Source: Hydractinia symbiolongicarpus (lineage: Eukaryota > Cnidaria > Hydrozoa > Anthoathecata > Hydractiniidae). From it: DNA of 60,000 nt. How positions within the stretch are numbered: the stretch's first letter is position 1; each line of letters begins with the position of its first letter. The notes under the pieces were generated by a model. The model was not told the origin of the DNA. It did no database searches and saw only the letters and a list, made by a program, of their open reading frames with translations. The position numbers were made by a program, and so were the translations under genes. The DNA lies in assembly GCF_029227915.1 (NCBI RefSeq), contig NC_079879.1, positions 4,528,001-4,588,000 on the forward strand, read 5' to 3'. This document shows positions 39,431-50,829 of this stretch, piece after piece.

Positions 39431-40877
39431 GAGGAGAGACATCTTTTTAAGCGTGAAATCCTCGCACATAAGAGGTGACTAAAAATTCACAAAACGTGTT
39501 GTCAATGACGATCTCATTTTTTTTTTTCTTCTATAAAACTTTAAAGAATCTTCAGTTCTCCATTTCGCATGCTGTAAAAAAAGTATGTCCATTTGAATTA
39601 ACCAGAAAGCTAAAAACGAAGCTAACTTGAACTGCGAAGACTTATAATAATAAGATTTGAACATTTGAACGTTAATTGGAAATGTATTCTAACTTTTCGA
39701 ATGTGTGATTAAAACTTTTGGAATATTCGAACTTAAATTTGTTGTACAAGAATACACTTTCACTTGACAACTCGGTAACACTGTACTGTAGTCATAACGT
39801 GAATCATACGTCAAAACAAAGATAAACCTTCAAGCAGTCAGAGCCAGAAATTTATTAAGTGCAAGGCGTAAAATATCGTAACTTCTTGTTACGATATTTT
39901 CCGTCTTCATTTTAAACTCGCATATTTAAGAAGATAATCTTCGCATCGTCCACAATATAAAAATCGAAAAGGGGTCTTGGGGACGAGGTTGGCATATCAA
40001 GGGAAAACGTTAGGATAGGATAACGTTTTTAGGCACAACGCGAACCACAAAATTAAAATTTTGTGAAGCAATAATTATCCAAAATAATACATTATACTAT
40101 GATGTATTTGTTTTTGGAGATCTCACTTTATCGCATATTCTCATATTTTAAATGCTTGGACTCACTTTCAGCATAATTTTAGTGCAGAAATCTAGTTTTG
40201 CTTATTGCGCAAAATAAGTTAATCAAAAATAGAATGGAACTATAAAAGAAAGAGAATAATAGATATTGGAAACGAAAAACTTTTACTTGAAAAAGCTAAG
40301 ATGAGAACAAAACAAACAAAACAAACAAAAGGAAAAGCATATTAAAATTTAGCAAATTCACCACTGACGATTCAAGATTGTCAAGATATCCAGAATGCTC
40401 TCCCTTTCTATGGATCAAAAGCTCAGTGGGTATCAGACGCACACAGAAAGTATTTGTGTGTATGTATTCAAATGTGATAAAAAGATTAGACAAGCTTGCT
40501 GATACTAACGGTAAATATTTTGTTTTTTAAATCTCAACTTTGAAATATAGCCAAACGTTTTCTACGTGTTTAAACGTAGGGCTATAGGTAGAATTTTGTA
40601 TTGTGGGTGATTGCAAAGGGGGAAGGATAAGGCAAAGAGGGGCGGGGGGGCGGGAAGGGCGTTTGTCAAATAATTGGAGTGGGACAGACAGGCATCCCCG
40701 GACCTCATGACAAACTTGATCAGATCTGACATAAGACTAGGTACTGTTTGCACAAAAGAATTGGCTTTAAGGTAGAGCCGTCCACATCTCCCTCTTACAT
40801 AATCTAATTTAAGCTAAGGACAGTAAAATTATAGAATAAACGACAATCAAAATTTATACACATAAATTATTCTTTAG
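39431..40877. other. Upstream region of the 485-aa gene
   Basis: No further gene is seen. It contains a perfect 13-bp hairpin at 39870-39900 and a GC-rich patch with a G-run at about 40620-40665. The stretch just before 40878 (aaattattctttag) reads as a splice acceptor. Confidence 0.4.
39870..39900. repeat. Perfect 13-bp stem, 5-nt loop hairpin
   Basis: AAAATATCGTAAC and GTTACGATATTTT are exact reverse complements separated by TTCTT. It is not followed by a T-run on either strand and its role is unknown; it may be the core of a small foldback element. Confidence 0.7.
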
Positions 40878-40884
40878 ATCGACA

Positions 40885-42342
40885 ATGGCTCGTATCATTC
40901 ACTTTATTCTATTTTATGTCTTCGTCCATTTTAATACTGTTGATAACGGCCCAATAATGGATATATTTATTTACTTGCTTGAAAATCAACCAATGCCATC
41001 CAATGAAGAAAGTGAGATTATTGAATCAAAAAAATTTGACTATGATTTAACTGGAACAAGTACTTGTGCGCAATTAGCTGGCTGTAAAACTGTTGCAGAG
41101 GGTGTAGGCTGCTATGGACCTTCCGGAAGTTTCTTGAATTGTTTAAAGTGTTTTCAATTCAACAGTGTCTCTTCTAGAAACGTTATGAGAGCTGATTTTT
41201 ATAAATTTGATTCTGCATACCTTAAGAAATGCAGAATAAATTCTGATAACGAATGCCCTTCTATTCCTCACATGAGGGAAATAATAGAGCATATGCTGCT
41301 GGAAGGGGATGATGTTGCAATAACGTATCAAGGCGCTCCGTGGAAATCGCACACAGTGCCGAAGGTAAAGTTTCTCGAGCATTATGATGCAAAATTTTGC
41401 GATGAGCATTGCATTAATGAATTAAAAGCCTCCTGCATTCGTCCAGCTGTGCTACCAAGCGTGCGACGTTGGTGTACAACCGCCTTAACTTTTATCGAAG
41501 ATAAAATCGACAAACTAAGAGGACCTCCTTCTTATGTCTTATTTCTCGCTTCTCGGTTAGCGGCATATTCTAATTACTTAAAACCTTTTGCAAAGATGAG
41601 CTGCGGTGAAGATGCTTGTGAGTGGCCAGGAGCGAATCCGGAAGCAGAATACGAAGAAAAAGCTGTTCTTGTAGCTGCTGCATGTTGTTCAGTGCTTCTT
41701 GCAGGGGACTGGTGGCAAAAAAGTAGCTTTCAACAAAACGAGAAATTTGGAGACTTTGGATTTGCTGTTCAACACTCACTGTGGTTAGCCATATTTGCTG
41801 GGAGATTGCGATTAACACTGCAACCCAATGATGCGTTAAAAGGAATAAATGCACCTGGCACACGCACCATGTGCGATGAAAAAGCTGTTTCGATGGCTGA
41901 AAACTATGAAGGCTCTACTGGTACCGTTTACGCTGCTCTTTGCACAATGTTTCCTTATTCTGGTGGTAGAATCGAACAACTTAGGTACCAACCTGAAATT
42001 CACGTTTTAAATGATCAGGGTTGTGTTGAAAAAACAGCCGGTATGATCTTCGTACGTCCAGGTGATTGGATGGTGAACAATCCAAGATATGCTAAGATGG
42101 GATCGTCAGTGTTACCACTTGGCACAATGTTCTATGATCAACATAATTTGACCACCATTGAATTTTCGCATTCAGGTGCCACCATCTACCCACCTTCAGT
42201 AGCAGTGAGTCTTAATAAGGAAAGAAACACGCTTTGCACATGCTCAGTTGATTGTGGAAATGGACCAAATTATGGTGGCTTGTTTAATGGTGTTGGACTG
42301 CGAGGTATAGGAGGAATATGTAATTGGGTACCTGTATGGTAG
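40885..42342 (+). CDS. Secreted cysteine-rich protein of unknown family (485 aa, intronless)
   Basis: I do not recognise the family. It is the longest clean ORF in the window, with balanced codon use. The N-terminus (ARIIHFILFYVFVHFNTV) reads as a moderate signal peptide; no later transmembrane segment is evident apart from a weak hydrophobic patch near VLVAAACCSVLLAG. About 22 cysteines follow the signal: a cluster at residues 61-87, CDEHC..C near 172-184, CGEDAC near 240, and a C-terminal CTCSVDCGNG before a Gly/Asn-rich tail. This suggests an extracellular disulfide-stabilised protein. Trp-rich motifs (GDWWQK, PGDWMVNN) are also present. A splice acceptor ends 7 nt before the ATG, implying a 5' intron or spliced-leader addition. 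There is no in-frame decay. The weak polyadenylation-like AATAAG lies about 60 nt after the stop. Confidence 0.8.
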   Translation: MARIIHFILFYVFVHFNTVDNGPIMDIFIYLLENQPMPSNEESEIIESKKFDYDLTGTSTCAQLAGCKTVAEGVGCYGPSGSFLNCLKCFQFNSVSSRNVMRADFYKFDSAYLKKCRINSDNECPSIPHMREIIEHMLLEGDDVAITYQGAPWKSHTVPKVKFLEHYDAKFCDEHCINELKASCIRPAVLPSVRRWCTTALTFIEDKIDKLRGPPSYVLFLASRLAAYSNYLKPFAKMSCGEDACEWPGANPEAEYEEKAVLVAAACCSVLLAGDWWQKSSFQQNEKFGDFGFAVQHSLWLAIFAGRLRLTLQPNDALKGINAPGTRTMCDEKAVSMAENYEGSTGTVYAALCTMFPYSGGRIEQLRYQPEIHVLNDQGCVEKTAGMIFVRPGDWMVNNPRYAKMGSSVLPLGTMFYDQHNLTTIEFSHSGATIYPPSVAVSLNKERNTLCTCSVDCGNGPNYGGLFNGVGLRGIGGICNWVPVW

Positions 42343-43000
42343 TCTGAGTACTACTGCATTATTTTGTGATACAATTGCAATCATTGCATACAGCTATAAA
42401 GAATAAGTTAGCCTTTCCATGGACGCGACATGAGATTATTCGAACTGAGATTTTAAACCGCAATGAAGTTTCGTTGTATTTATATAGAGATTTTCATATC
42501 GGGGTTATGTGAGTAAATTTTTGAACATGCGCAATAGATTTGTACACATGCGCAGTAGTTTTATTTCGGTCTTTTTTAACTAAGCTTTTTTTGGTCTGAA
42601 ATCATGCGAACATTTATAAAGATTGAACAACAGATGAAATGAAAATTTCGCCCCTGAAATGAAACCTTATGTAAAACTACGTAATAATATCTTCATACTT
42701 ATTTGTAGGCTGAAATTCCATGTTTTTAGTTCCAAAAGTTTCTTTTTTAGTTTCTTAATTTTTCTAGGGTTTCTTATATCAAATAAATAGTTAGTTCTAA
42801 AAGTTTCTTTAATCTTTGGATTATTACAAGCTCGTGAGCTTGTATTAAAACGCAAATGTGTCCTACAAGAATGGAAATTTTTGCCTCTCTGAGCACCGAC
42901 ACGGGAGTAGTCGTGTGTTCGAATCTCATCTTGGTAACTATTTTTACTCTTTTTTTTTTTACTAACTCGTAACTAACTATGTCCGAAATAATCAATTGCA
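42343..43000. other. Intergenic, 3' of the 485-aa gene
   Basis: AT-rich. A B-box-like word (gtgttcgaatctc, about 42908-42920) followed by a T-run (42949-42960) is the only RNA-gene-like signal and is too degenerate to call. Confidence 0.4.
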
Positions 43001-43004
43001 ACGT

Positions 43005-43500
43005 CACAGATTTAAATTTTGTACCTAAACTCTCTAAGTACTTGGAAGTCATCTAAATGACGTTTCAGGCCAAATTTTGTATTTGTTTTCGACAAAACTT
43101 GGCACAGTTAACAAAAAAAGTATGCTAAACATAACAGTGACACCATAATTTTGATTTTTGTCACTTAACGTCATTTTAGGCCAAATTGGTCCAAAAATTA
43201 AAACTATTTTAGACAAAAATTGGCAAAGTTAACAAAAAAAGTATGCCGAACATGGTGACATTAAAATTTTGATTTTTTGTCACCTAAATGTCATTTTAGG
43301 CCAAAATTGGTTCGAAAATTAAAATACTTTATTTTCGACAAAATTTGGCACAGTTAACAAAAAAAGTATGCTGAATATGATAGTGACATCAAAATTTTGA
43401 TTTTTGTCACCTAAATGGAGTTTAAGCTCATAAACGTTTCAATCGCGCGACTTTCAACCATGAATGATAGGCTGTATTTTTTGTTAGCAGAAATTGTAAA
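43005..43500 (-). repeat. Inverted, shorter relative of the 16.8-17.8 kb repeat element
   Basis: In reverse complement this segment matches 16780-17800: the same 'gttaacaaaaaaagtatgct' and 'ttaggccaaaattggtcc' blocks occur in about three units. The same flanks are present on both sides (caaccatgaatgataggctg near 43460; 'atctgtgacg' near 43005). It is a second genomic copy with fewer internal units. Confidence 0.75.
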
Positions 43501-44480
43501 ATTGGGTTGCATTGTGGATGGTTCATAGTTGTGCATTTTCAATAGCGAGATAGTTTATGCAGCGCTTGCATATTGTTTATTTTTTAAAAAGATAAGATTA
43601 GTGTTCACAAGCTTTATTTAACTAACTGGTAAAGTAAAGGTATTCCACCAAAGTTTTTAAAAGTGAATATAGGCAGAATTAAGGTCTCCCCAAATGCCTG
43701 GAAAGTAGTCCGCGAAAAATAAAATTTCCACAACAATACGTAAGAGAAAAACGAAGACGCTCCACCATATATAAATAATTACGAGCACGAAATTCTTTTT
43801 GTAGCGAAAAGAATTTCTCGTTTTCGCTTTCTTCTTTCTGTCAGTCAGTTTACCCCAGACTGACCCAACGAAAATTGAAATTTCGAGGAATTTTCCGTTC
43901 AAGAAGATCTCACAAATCAATTTCGAAAAATAACTGCGTAGTCCACAAGAAATGTTATTGCCCATCTGAATAGCAAAATATGTCGTGTCTAACTTCGTAA
44001 CAGAAATCACAATTTAATAGACAGCTTTTTGTAAACTTTATTCGCGAGGTTGTTTACGTATATCATACGTCTTGGTTGGTTTTAAAATAAAAAAATAAAG
44101 CATTTTTCTTTTCAAAGTCTCTCCCTAGTGACGATTGTAACATCTTCTTCAATTAATTGTAAGAATTAGTTAGAAACAAGTTTCTTATTTCAGAAACAGA
44201 CATAGAATGTAGTGGTAAAAATTTCTTAACTTTTGAAGATTCTACATGTAGGTTTCTTATAAACATGTTTCTTATAAAAAAACGTGTATTTTAAACTTTT
44301 AAGTTTGCAATGTAGTTTGTATTAGCTATAAATTAAAATAATTTGGTAAATGGTAAATTAATTTCATATCTGAGATCATCTGTTCTGCAACGTAGGTATA
44401 CAAGGAAAAAACTTTAAAAATAACAGTTCAGAATCTTATTTTAAAAGACGACCAAAGATAATATGCAAGAATGACTTCAA
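43501..44480. other. Intergenic with one 117-codon minus ORF of unknown status
   Basis: The minus-strand frame 43657-44010 contains a hydrophobic segment (NFVLVIIYIWWSVFVFLLRI) but no recognised family, and no splice or polyadenylation support was seen. It may be chance or part of a repeat. Confidence 0.3.
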
Positions 44481-45730
44481 ATAACGAAAGCTATTAAAAG
44501 TTGGCTGATTGTAAAAGAACACCACCTAAATGACGCTATGGAAATATTTGCTGATAGCATCAAATTACTGCAGGAGGAAATCGTCACCTAGGAGCTATTA
44601 TCAGAAGTCAAGAATTTAAACGGACAAAACATTTCAAAAATTGAACTCTTATCACAAATAGGTGAAGCTTACCCTCATGTTGCATACATGGCATTTGTTT
44701 ATGGTTACCAACACAAGTTTACCTAGTTAATGCAAACGGTTCCACATATTTCAACCAACTTAGAACCCTTGGAAAATACCATCAGAAATAGTTTCCGGAA
44801 AGCAGTTCTTAACGGTATGTAATGAACGTATGTAATGATCAAGAAAGGGATCTTTTCTGTCAAATGTGGTGGTTTAGCTATCTATAACCGGTGTGAAAGA
44901 GGTTATATTGAATACGTAACTTCGAGATCGGTTACGCAAGAAATGGTACAAAAAGTGAAGAATTAGGAGTATATTTATAATCACAAAGTAGAAATCGAGC
45001 TAAAAAGTATAAGGTGAATAACGAAACATTTGAAAAAATAAAAACAGGAAAACTGACAGAATCACAACTGGAACCATTGAAGCAAGTCTTAAAATGGAAA
45101 CATCAACCTGGCTGACCAGCTTACCCATCAAAAAGTATGGATTTTTTCTTGGCAAACAATCTTTTGGGGGCAGTCTGTACATAAGGTACAATATTCTATT
45201 AAAACGTTTACAAACAACATGCGTATGTGGTGCTCCTTTCGAATTTGAACATGCTTTATCATGCCCTAAAGGCGAATTTATTTCAATCTGACATAATGAA
45301 ATAAGATATTTTGCCACAGAATTGTTACTTGAATCCTACAAGGATGTTAAAACAGAATCAGTATTGCAAGAACTAACTGGCGAAATCTTACCACCGTCAA
45401 CAATTCAAACAAATAGCGTACTTTCACGGTAAGGTTTTCAACCCTACAGCTAAAGTCTACTCGACCCAGTCTTTTACTGCAGCACATGAACAGCTTAAAA
45501 AGAGGTGCAATAAAAAAGTAAACTAAATCGACCAAGATAGCTTTACACTAGTGGTTTTGACGTATTTTGAAGACATGTCTCGTGAGTGCTCCAGATTCTA
45601 TAATAGACTGGCTGAAGTTATATCGGAAAAACGAGATGAACACGTTGCTAACGTAAAAAATTGGATCCGTTGTAGCATAAACTTGAGTCTCTTAAGATGC
45701 TAACTATTGTGCTTGAGAGGATCAAGAAGT
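44480..45730 (+). pseudogene. Heavily decayed reverse-transcriptase element, C-terminal half
   Basis: Frames switch repeatedly, but ordered blocks remain: KSWLIVKE (about 44495), HLGAIIRSQEFKR (about 44587), PHVAYMAF..GYQHKFT (about 44672), and a W-L-T-S-L-P block followed by CVCGAPFEFEHALSCPKG (about 45220-45275). Then come HNEIRYFATELLLE, KVFNPTAKVYS, and a C-terminal block with R-D-E-H-V-A-N-V..W-I-R (about 45640). This order, RT C-terminus, then a CxCG..H..C zinc-like block, then a nuclease-like end, is that of an abundant cnidarian retroelement polyprotein. At least six frameshifts or stops show it is dead. The clade is not determined. Confidence 0.7.
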
Positions 45731-47040
45731 ACTAAATTATTAAGTATTAAATTCTGCACAATGTGACCATTTTTCGAACTTGAAAAGCATCCATTTTTAT
45801 ATATCCTCATTATTTGAATTTCTTTTTATATGGCTCGTTCCGCCAAGAAGGAGACAAGCCCCAAGGGGTAAAATATATATCTTGGTATAAAAAAAAGCAA
45901 AAAACAATATTGGGAAACCTGGGCAATTTTTATTCAATAGATAGCGTGTTTGCCAACTTCGTCCCGGTCCTTTGCCTCTGTGTTATAGCTCTGCACTCCA
46001 TCGCAGTTTTGATTGCTCAAGCAGGCATTAACGGTAAAAGAGACCAGATTAAATTGCTGGGCAATCCAGTCCACAAAATTACAAAATTTAAATATTTTTT
46101 TATGTAAAAATCCTTAGAAAATGATATATACTCTCCACCGTAGCTACTTTTTACTTATATTTGCCTATTAAAATAAGGAAATGGGCTTCGCTGCGCTCCA
46201 CAATCAATTATGTGTGGGAGAGTATCTAATCAGAAAATGTGAACAAGAATAATAGTTAGTTGGACAAGTTCTTTCGTAGATAAAAACAAACACAATGAGT
46301 AAGAACATCAATGCGTACAGACTGAGATATTATCTGTATTGGCATTGAAAAATCCTGTACTTCCAGTTACTTTAATTTCCACTTCGTATATAACGTAAAC
46401 CATGAAAGGAGTGAAAATGTGAACTTTGTAGCAAGTAAAAAATCGCCAGCGCTATTATTATCAAAATCCTGTTTGTTTTAGCTTTGTCAATTTAGGTTTC
46501 CCATCTTTTTACTTGTTCTCATTAAATATTTAGACAGAAGGGATGACATATTATGTCATGACATGTATAAATTCAAAAAAAATGCGGCATGTAGCTTTTA
46601 TTAGAACATTTTTAATGAGAAGAAGTTTGAAACAGCTATTACAGATTAGAATTTTCTATTGGAAAACAAAATTCACCTTTTGACATAAAATGGCGTCTGG
46701 CAGAGTTTATGAATGAAGACTTCCCCACATTAACAATTCTAAACACAATCACTTTATACGTCTATCATGCAATCATTTTACAGGTGTCTCGCACTAAACA
46801 TAAAACAACAGTGAATTTATTAAGTTTTAGTGGCTGAAATAGCAACAACCAGATTAAAATTATTTTTTAATAATAAACTAAGAACTGATTGTTCCTTACA
46901 AACTGATGATTCAACAAAAACTAGAAAAGCATTTGGGACATTACGTTCTGTTAAAGGGGAAGTAAACCCAAAAACTTTTTTTGATATTTGATCCAACTGA
47001 TCCATAAAATTGTGAAAAAATTTAACATTGTTTTTTAGTC
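45731..47040. other. Intergenic, nothing recognised
   Basis: AT-rich. A 97-codon frame at 45814-46107 lacks recognisable features. Confidence 0.4.
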
Positions 47041-48215
47041 AAATGAAAAGCCCTTGCAGGCTAAAAGATTTCAGATTTTGTTCGTCATGTGTAATTTTGT
47101 TTCCTATACCTATCAAGGTCGCCAGTAGTCTGTTTTGTACAGAACTTCTACAATGTTGTTGCTTCATTTGAAATTAATAGGTATTATCCCATAATATAAT
47201 CTTGAACTTGCAAAATGTTTTGTTTTTATGCAGTGTGTGAGATACAGGCTAGAACAAACCAACATGTTACTGGTAGCGGTCAAAAAGGGTCATAAGTTTA
47301 AGTTCCCCAAAGCAGTAAAAAAAAATGCTAGTCGATCAGACTTCAGATTTGGATGCTCGTAAAAAACTAACAGTGAAAATTAATGCTTTAACAATACTGC
47401 ACTACACTTAACATTCATTAGAAAGAAACGAAGACGTTTTGGCAAAATGTTTGACCGTAAAGATGGAGTTTAAAGACAATAAAAGATATAGAAGTAGAAG
47501 TAGGCCAAAGGAACAAAAAGGTTATGACTACATTCATCGGTTTAGAAATAAGAGACTAAATCCAAAATGCAATTCCATGGTATTAATATTTAGACTAGCT
47601 GGGGGAGCCACAAGTTACGGCGTTACCCGGCGTTAAACGCCTGGAAGGACGATTAATAAAAACTGTTAATTGTGCCACAAATTTAGGTGGAGCGCTTTAG
47701 TATGGTATGTCATAAATCGAGTGAGGCGCAAAACACAGTGTTTCTGTTGTAATATAATTCTAAAAAAGTAGGCGCACAACATTATGGTGTTTCCGGTGGA
47801 ATATACTTTTCAAAAAATAACCTTCCACAACTTTAGCTGAAATAAGAACACAATTTACAACTTGCTGCTACCCTGTCATAGAACAAAAACAATGTGTGTC
47901 ATCAATGCGTTTAGGCGTAACAGTCTTTTCAAAAAAAAATTGATGTAAATTCGGTTCACATAATAACACAGGATACACACTGTTAACACTTGGCTAAGCG
48001 CTTACTACATACAGGTAAAACGTGTTGCATATCCATATAGGCGAAAAAACTTATCTAAGCTTCAATTTAAACAACAGAAAATAATCTGTTGCTAACAACG
48101 GGCTGTGCGCTTAGTACAGGTAAACGGTATTGCACATGTGTATAGGCGCAATATCCTTATCCAAAAAAAAAATTATTGCAACTTCGGCTTAATTAAAAAA
48201 AAACAGGCAACAGTC
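47041..48215. repeat. Left arm of a large inverted repeat
   Basis: In reverse complement it matches 50830-52585 in many blocks. Shared landmarks are aaaagcccttgcagg (47046 / 52555), ggtcgccagtag (47117 / 52494), gaacttgcaaaatgtttc/t (47205 / 52410), agaaacgaagacgtttt (47424 / 52310), gaagtaggc.aa.g (47490 / 52145), cacaagttac (47606 / 51295) and aggcgcacaacat (47770 / 51130). Toward its inner end it contains tandem units of about 105 bp with 'taggcgtaatagtctttt'; a further unit of this type lies at 49480-49620. No coding capacity. Confidence 0.75.
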
Positions 48216-49855
48216 TACCGTTACTCCCTCTAGCTAAAAGAATCCTCCATCAATTTTATTTCGTTAAGTAAGTTTTTATAACAGTAATAAAAGTGTTGCT
48301 ACCTAAACTGCATTTAGTATAAGAAATATTGATTAAGAATCTTGCTGTAGCTAGCTAGCAAGCCAAACTGCATTCGGCTACTTTTACTTTTCACCCAGGT
48401 TACTAAAGAGCTAGCTAGCCACAACCCCAACGTAAAGATAAATAATAATACATGAAACTTTAAAGAATAAGAATAAATAAGGCTGTACAGCTAGCTGGCT
48501 TAAGCAGGATGCTGCCTTGAAATCTACGTTTGTAGCTAGCTAAAATCTTAAAATTGATTTGTTCCAGATTTACACATGGCTAGAAAACGTGATGATATTT
48601 TCATCTTAATATGTGAAAGCATAGACACAACAAAGAGAATATTTCTCTGCGCTTCAAAAAAATTTTGCTCGAACTCGGTCCCTCGAAAGGAACGACTCGT
48701 ACCTTAAAATCGAAAAGTTGAAAAAGTATCTAGCATAGCTCATCAAATAATTTTACATTAACAGTCTACAACAAAATTTGTGATCATATTCGTAGCGCAG
48801 TCGTCATTCTTTACGAATATCACAAGATATTCACTAAGCCGGAGTACACCTAAGTCATGGGGTCAGGTCGCACACGTGACGTTACGGCAATCGATTAACA
48901 AATCGGTCGAAAGGTTGTCAGCAAAGGGCATAATATGTAATATGGTAGGTCTAATTGTGATATGTGCTTTCCATGTACTTGCACTAATTATACAAAAAGA
49001 ATGGATATTTTACAGAACATATAAAACCGAGATAAATATAGAAGGTTTCACATTCATTGCGTGAAAATGTTGCAAATCTGGCATAACTCATTTCGTAAAC
49101 ATGTATGCACTTTGAGTAAGGTAAGCAGAACTATTCCTGTCAAATGGATTATGAGTAACAACAGCGACAAGATAAAAAGGCTATGATAATAGGCCAGGCT
49201 GAATGATACTGAATCAATTCAAAAAAAATTAAGCCAAGTCAGTAAAGCAAAAAAATAATATCTTTTCGAAAATGTATTTTCCTGTATGCATACAAATTGC
49301 TATGCTTTCCTTCTTCAATAACGTTTGTTTATTGCTAAATATTTTTTGAACTTAAAACATGCTCGGGCTATTACCACAAGACAAACTTTTTTATGTATTG
49401 GGTTTGTTGGCTCTATCGAGTTCACGTTCAAAATTCACACCTGTTGTATTGTGAAATTGTGGTAAACTGTGTCATACATGCGTATAGGCCTAATAGTCTT
49501 TTCCCAAAAAAAACTTATTACAACTTCAATTTAAATAAAAACACAAAAAACAGCCCGTTGTTAACACCAGGTTGAACGTGTATTACAAGTAAATCGTGTC
49601 ACACATGAGTAATAGGCGTAGTATCACATCGATTTAAACAAAATGACAGAGTTAATAGCCGGACTATTAATGGTCCGGATTAGTGGTCGGGGAGGCTAGG
49701 TCGAAAATGTCGACTTTTTGCAGTGGCGAAGATCGTGGTAAAAAGGGACGTGACTTTAAAACATGTATAAAAAGGTTGGTAGGACGATGAAAAGATTACG
49801 AAAAAGAAAATACTATGGTTGTTTCAGCATTGTTGTGGCGTGGTAAGAGGGAAGA
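48216..49855. other. Spacer of the large inverted repeat
   Basis: No gene is supported. It contains GCTAGC-rich AT sequence (48340-48540) and, at 49480-49620, another copy of the 105-bp unit seen in the left arm. Confidence 0.4.
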
Positions 49856-50256
<401 letters not shown>

Positions 50257-50730
50257 TTGGGCCATATTAAATATGTCGATTGAACACAAACAGAAAACAT
50301 TGCAGAGAGTCTGCATACACATTTAAAAAATGAAATAGCTCACTTGATACAATATCTTTTAATGTATATAAAGGGACTAAAAGGTGAAACTAAGCAGCCA
50401 GACCAATCATCGGAGGTAGATTGGGAGAAAAGTGTAAAACTTGTGTTTATTCAGACTGAATCTTGCAGTTTTTCTCTTTACTGGAATAACTTTTTGCATA
50501 CATTGACGTCATAAACCAAGCTTGATCCAACTTTTTTATACTTTTAAAGGGGTCGAGAATTTGAGCGAAATTTTCAGAGAGAAAGTGTGACCTTTTTTAC
50601 CTTTTCCTAAGTGAAACGAAACTATAAATTGTAAATTTATTGACTTTTTTTATGAAATATTAAAAAATAATTTTTGGGTTAACTAAGATTTCGAATGTAC
50701 CAGAAATCTTATTTAAATGAGCGGTCGTTT

Positions 50731-50775
50731 CCTTCTTCTTCTTCTTCTTCTTCTTCTTCTTCTTCTTCTTCTTCT
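50731..50775. repeat. (TTC)n microsatellite
   Basis: About 14-15 uninterrupted TTC units just inside the right arm of the inverted repeat. Confidence 0.95.
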
Positions 50776-50829
50776 GGACAGGGTAACGACAGGTTGTTTT
50801 TCCGTGTTCTTATTTAAGCTGAAGTTGCA

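Noticed and set aside
41143-41863. Minus-strand ORFs of 88 and 97 codons
   Set aside because: They are antisense shadows of the 485-aa gene.
42870-42960. tRNA gene suggested by a B-box-like word followed by a T-run
   Set aside because: The T-stem mispairs, there is no clear A box and the acceptor stem cannot be formed.
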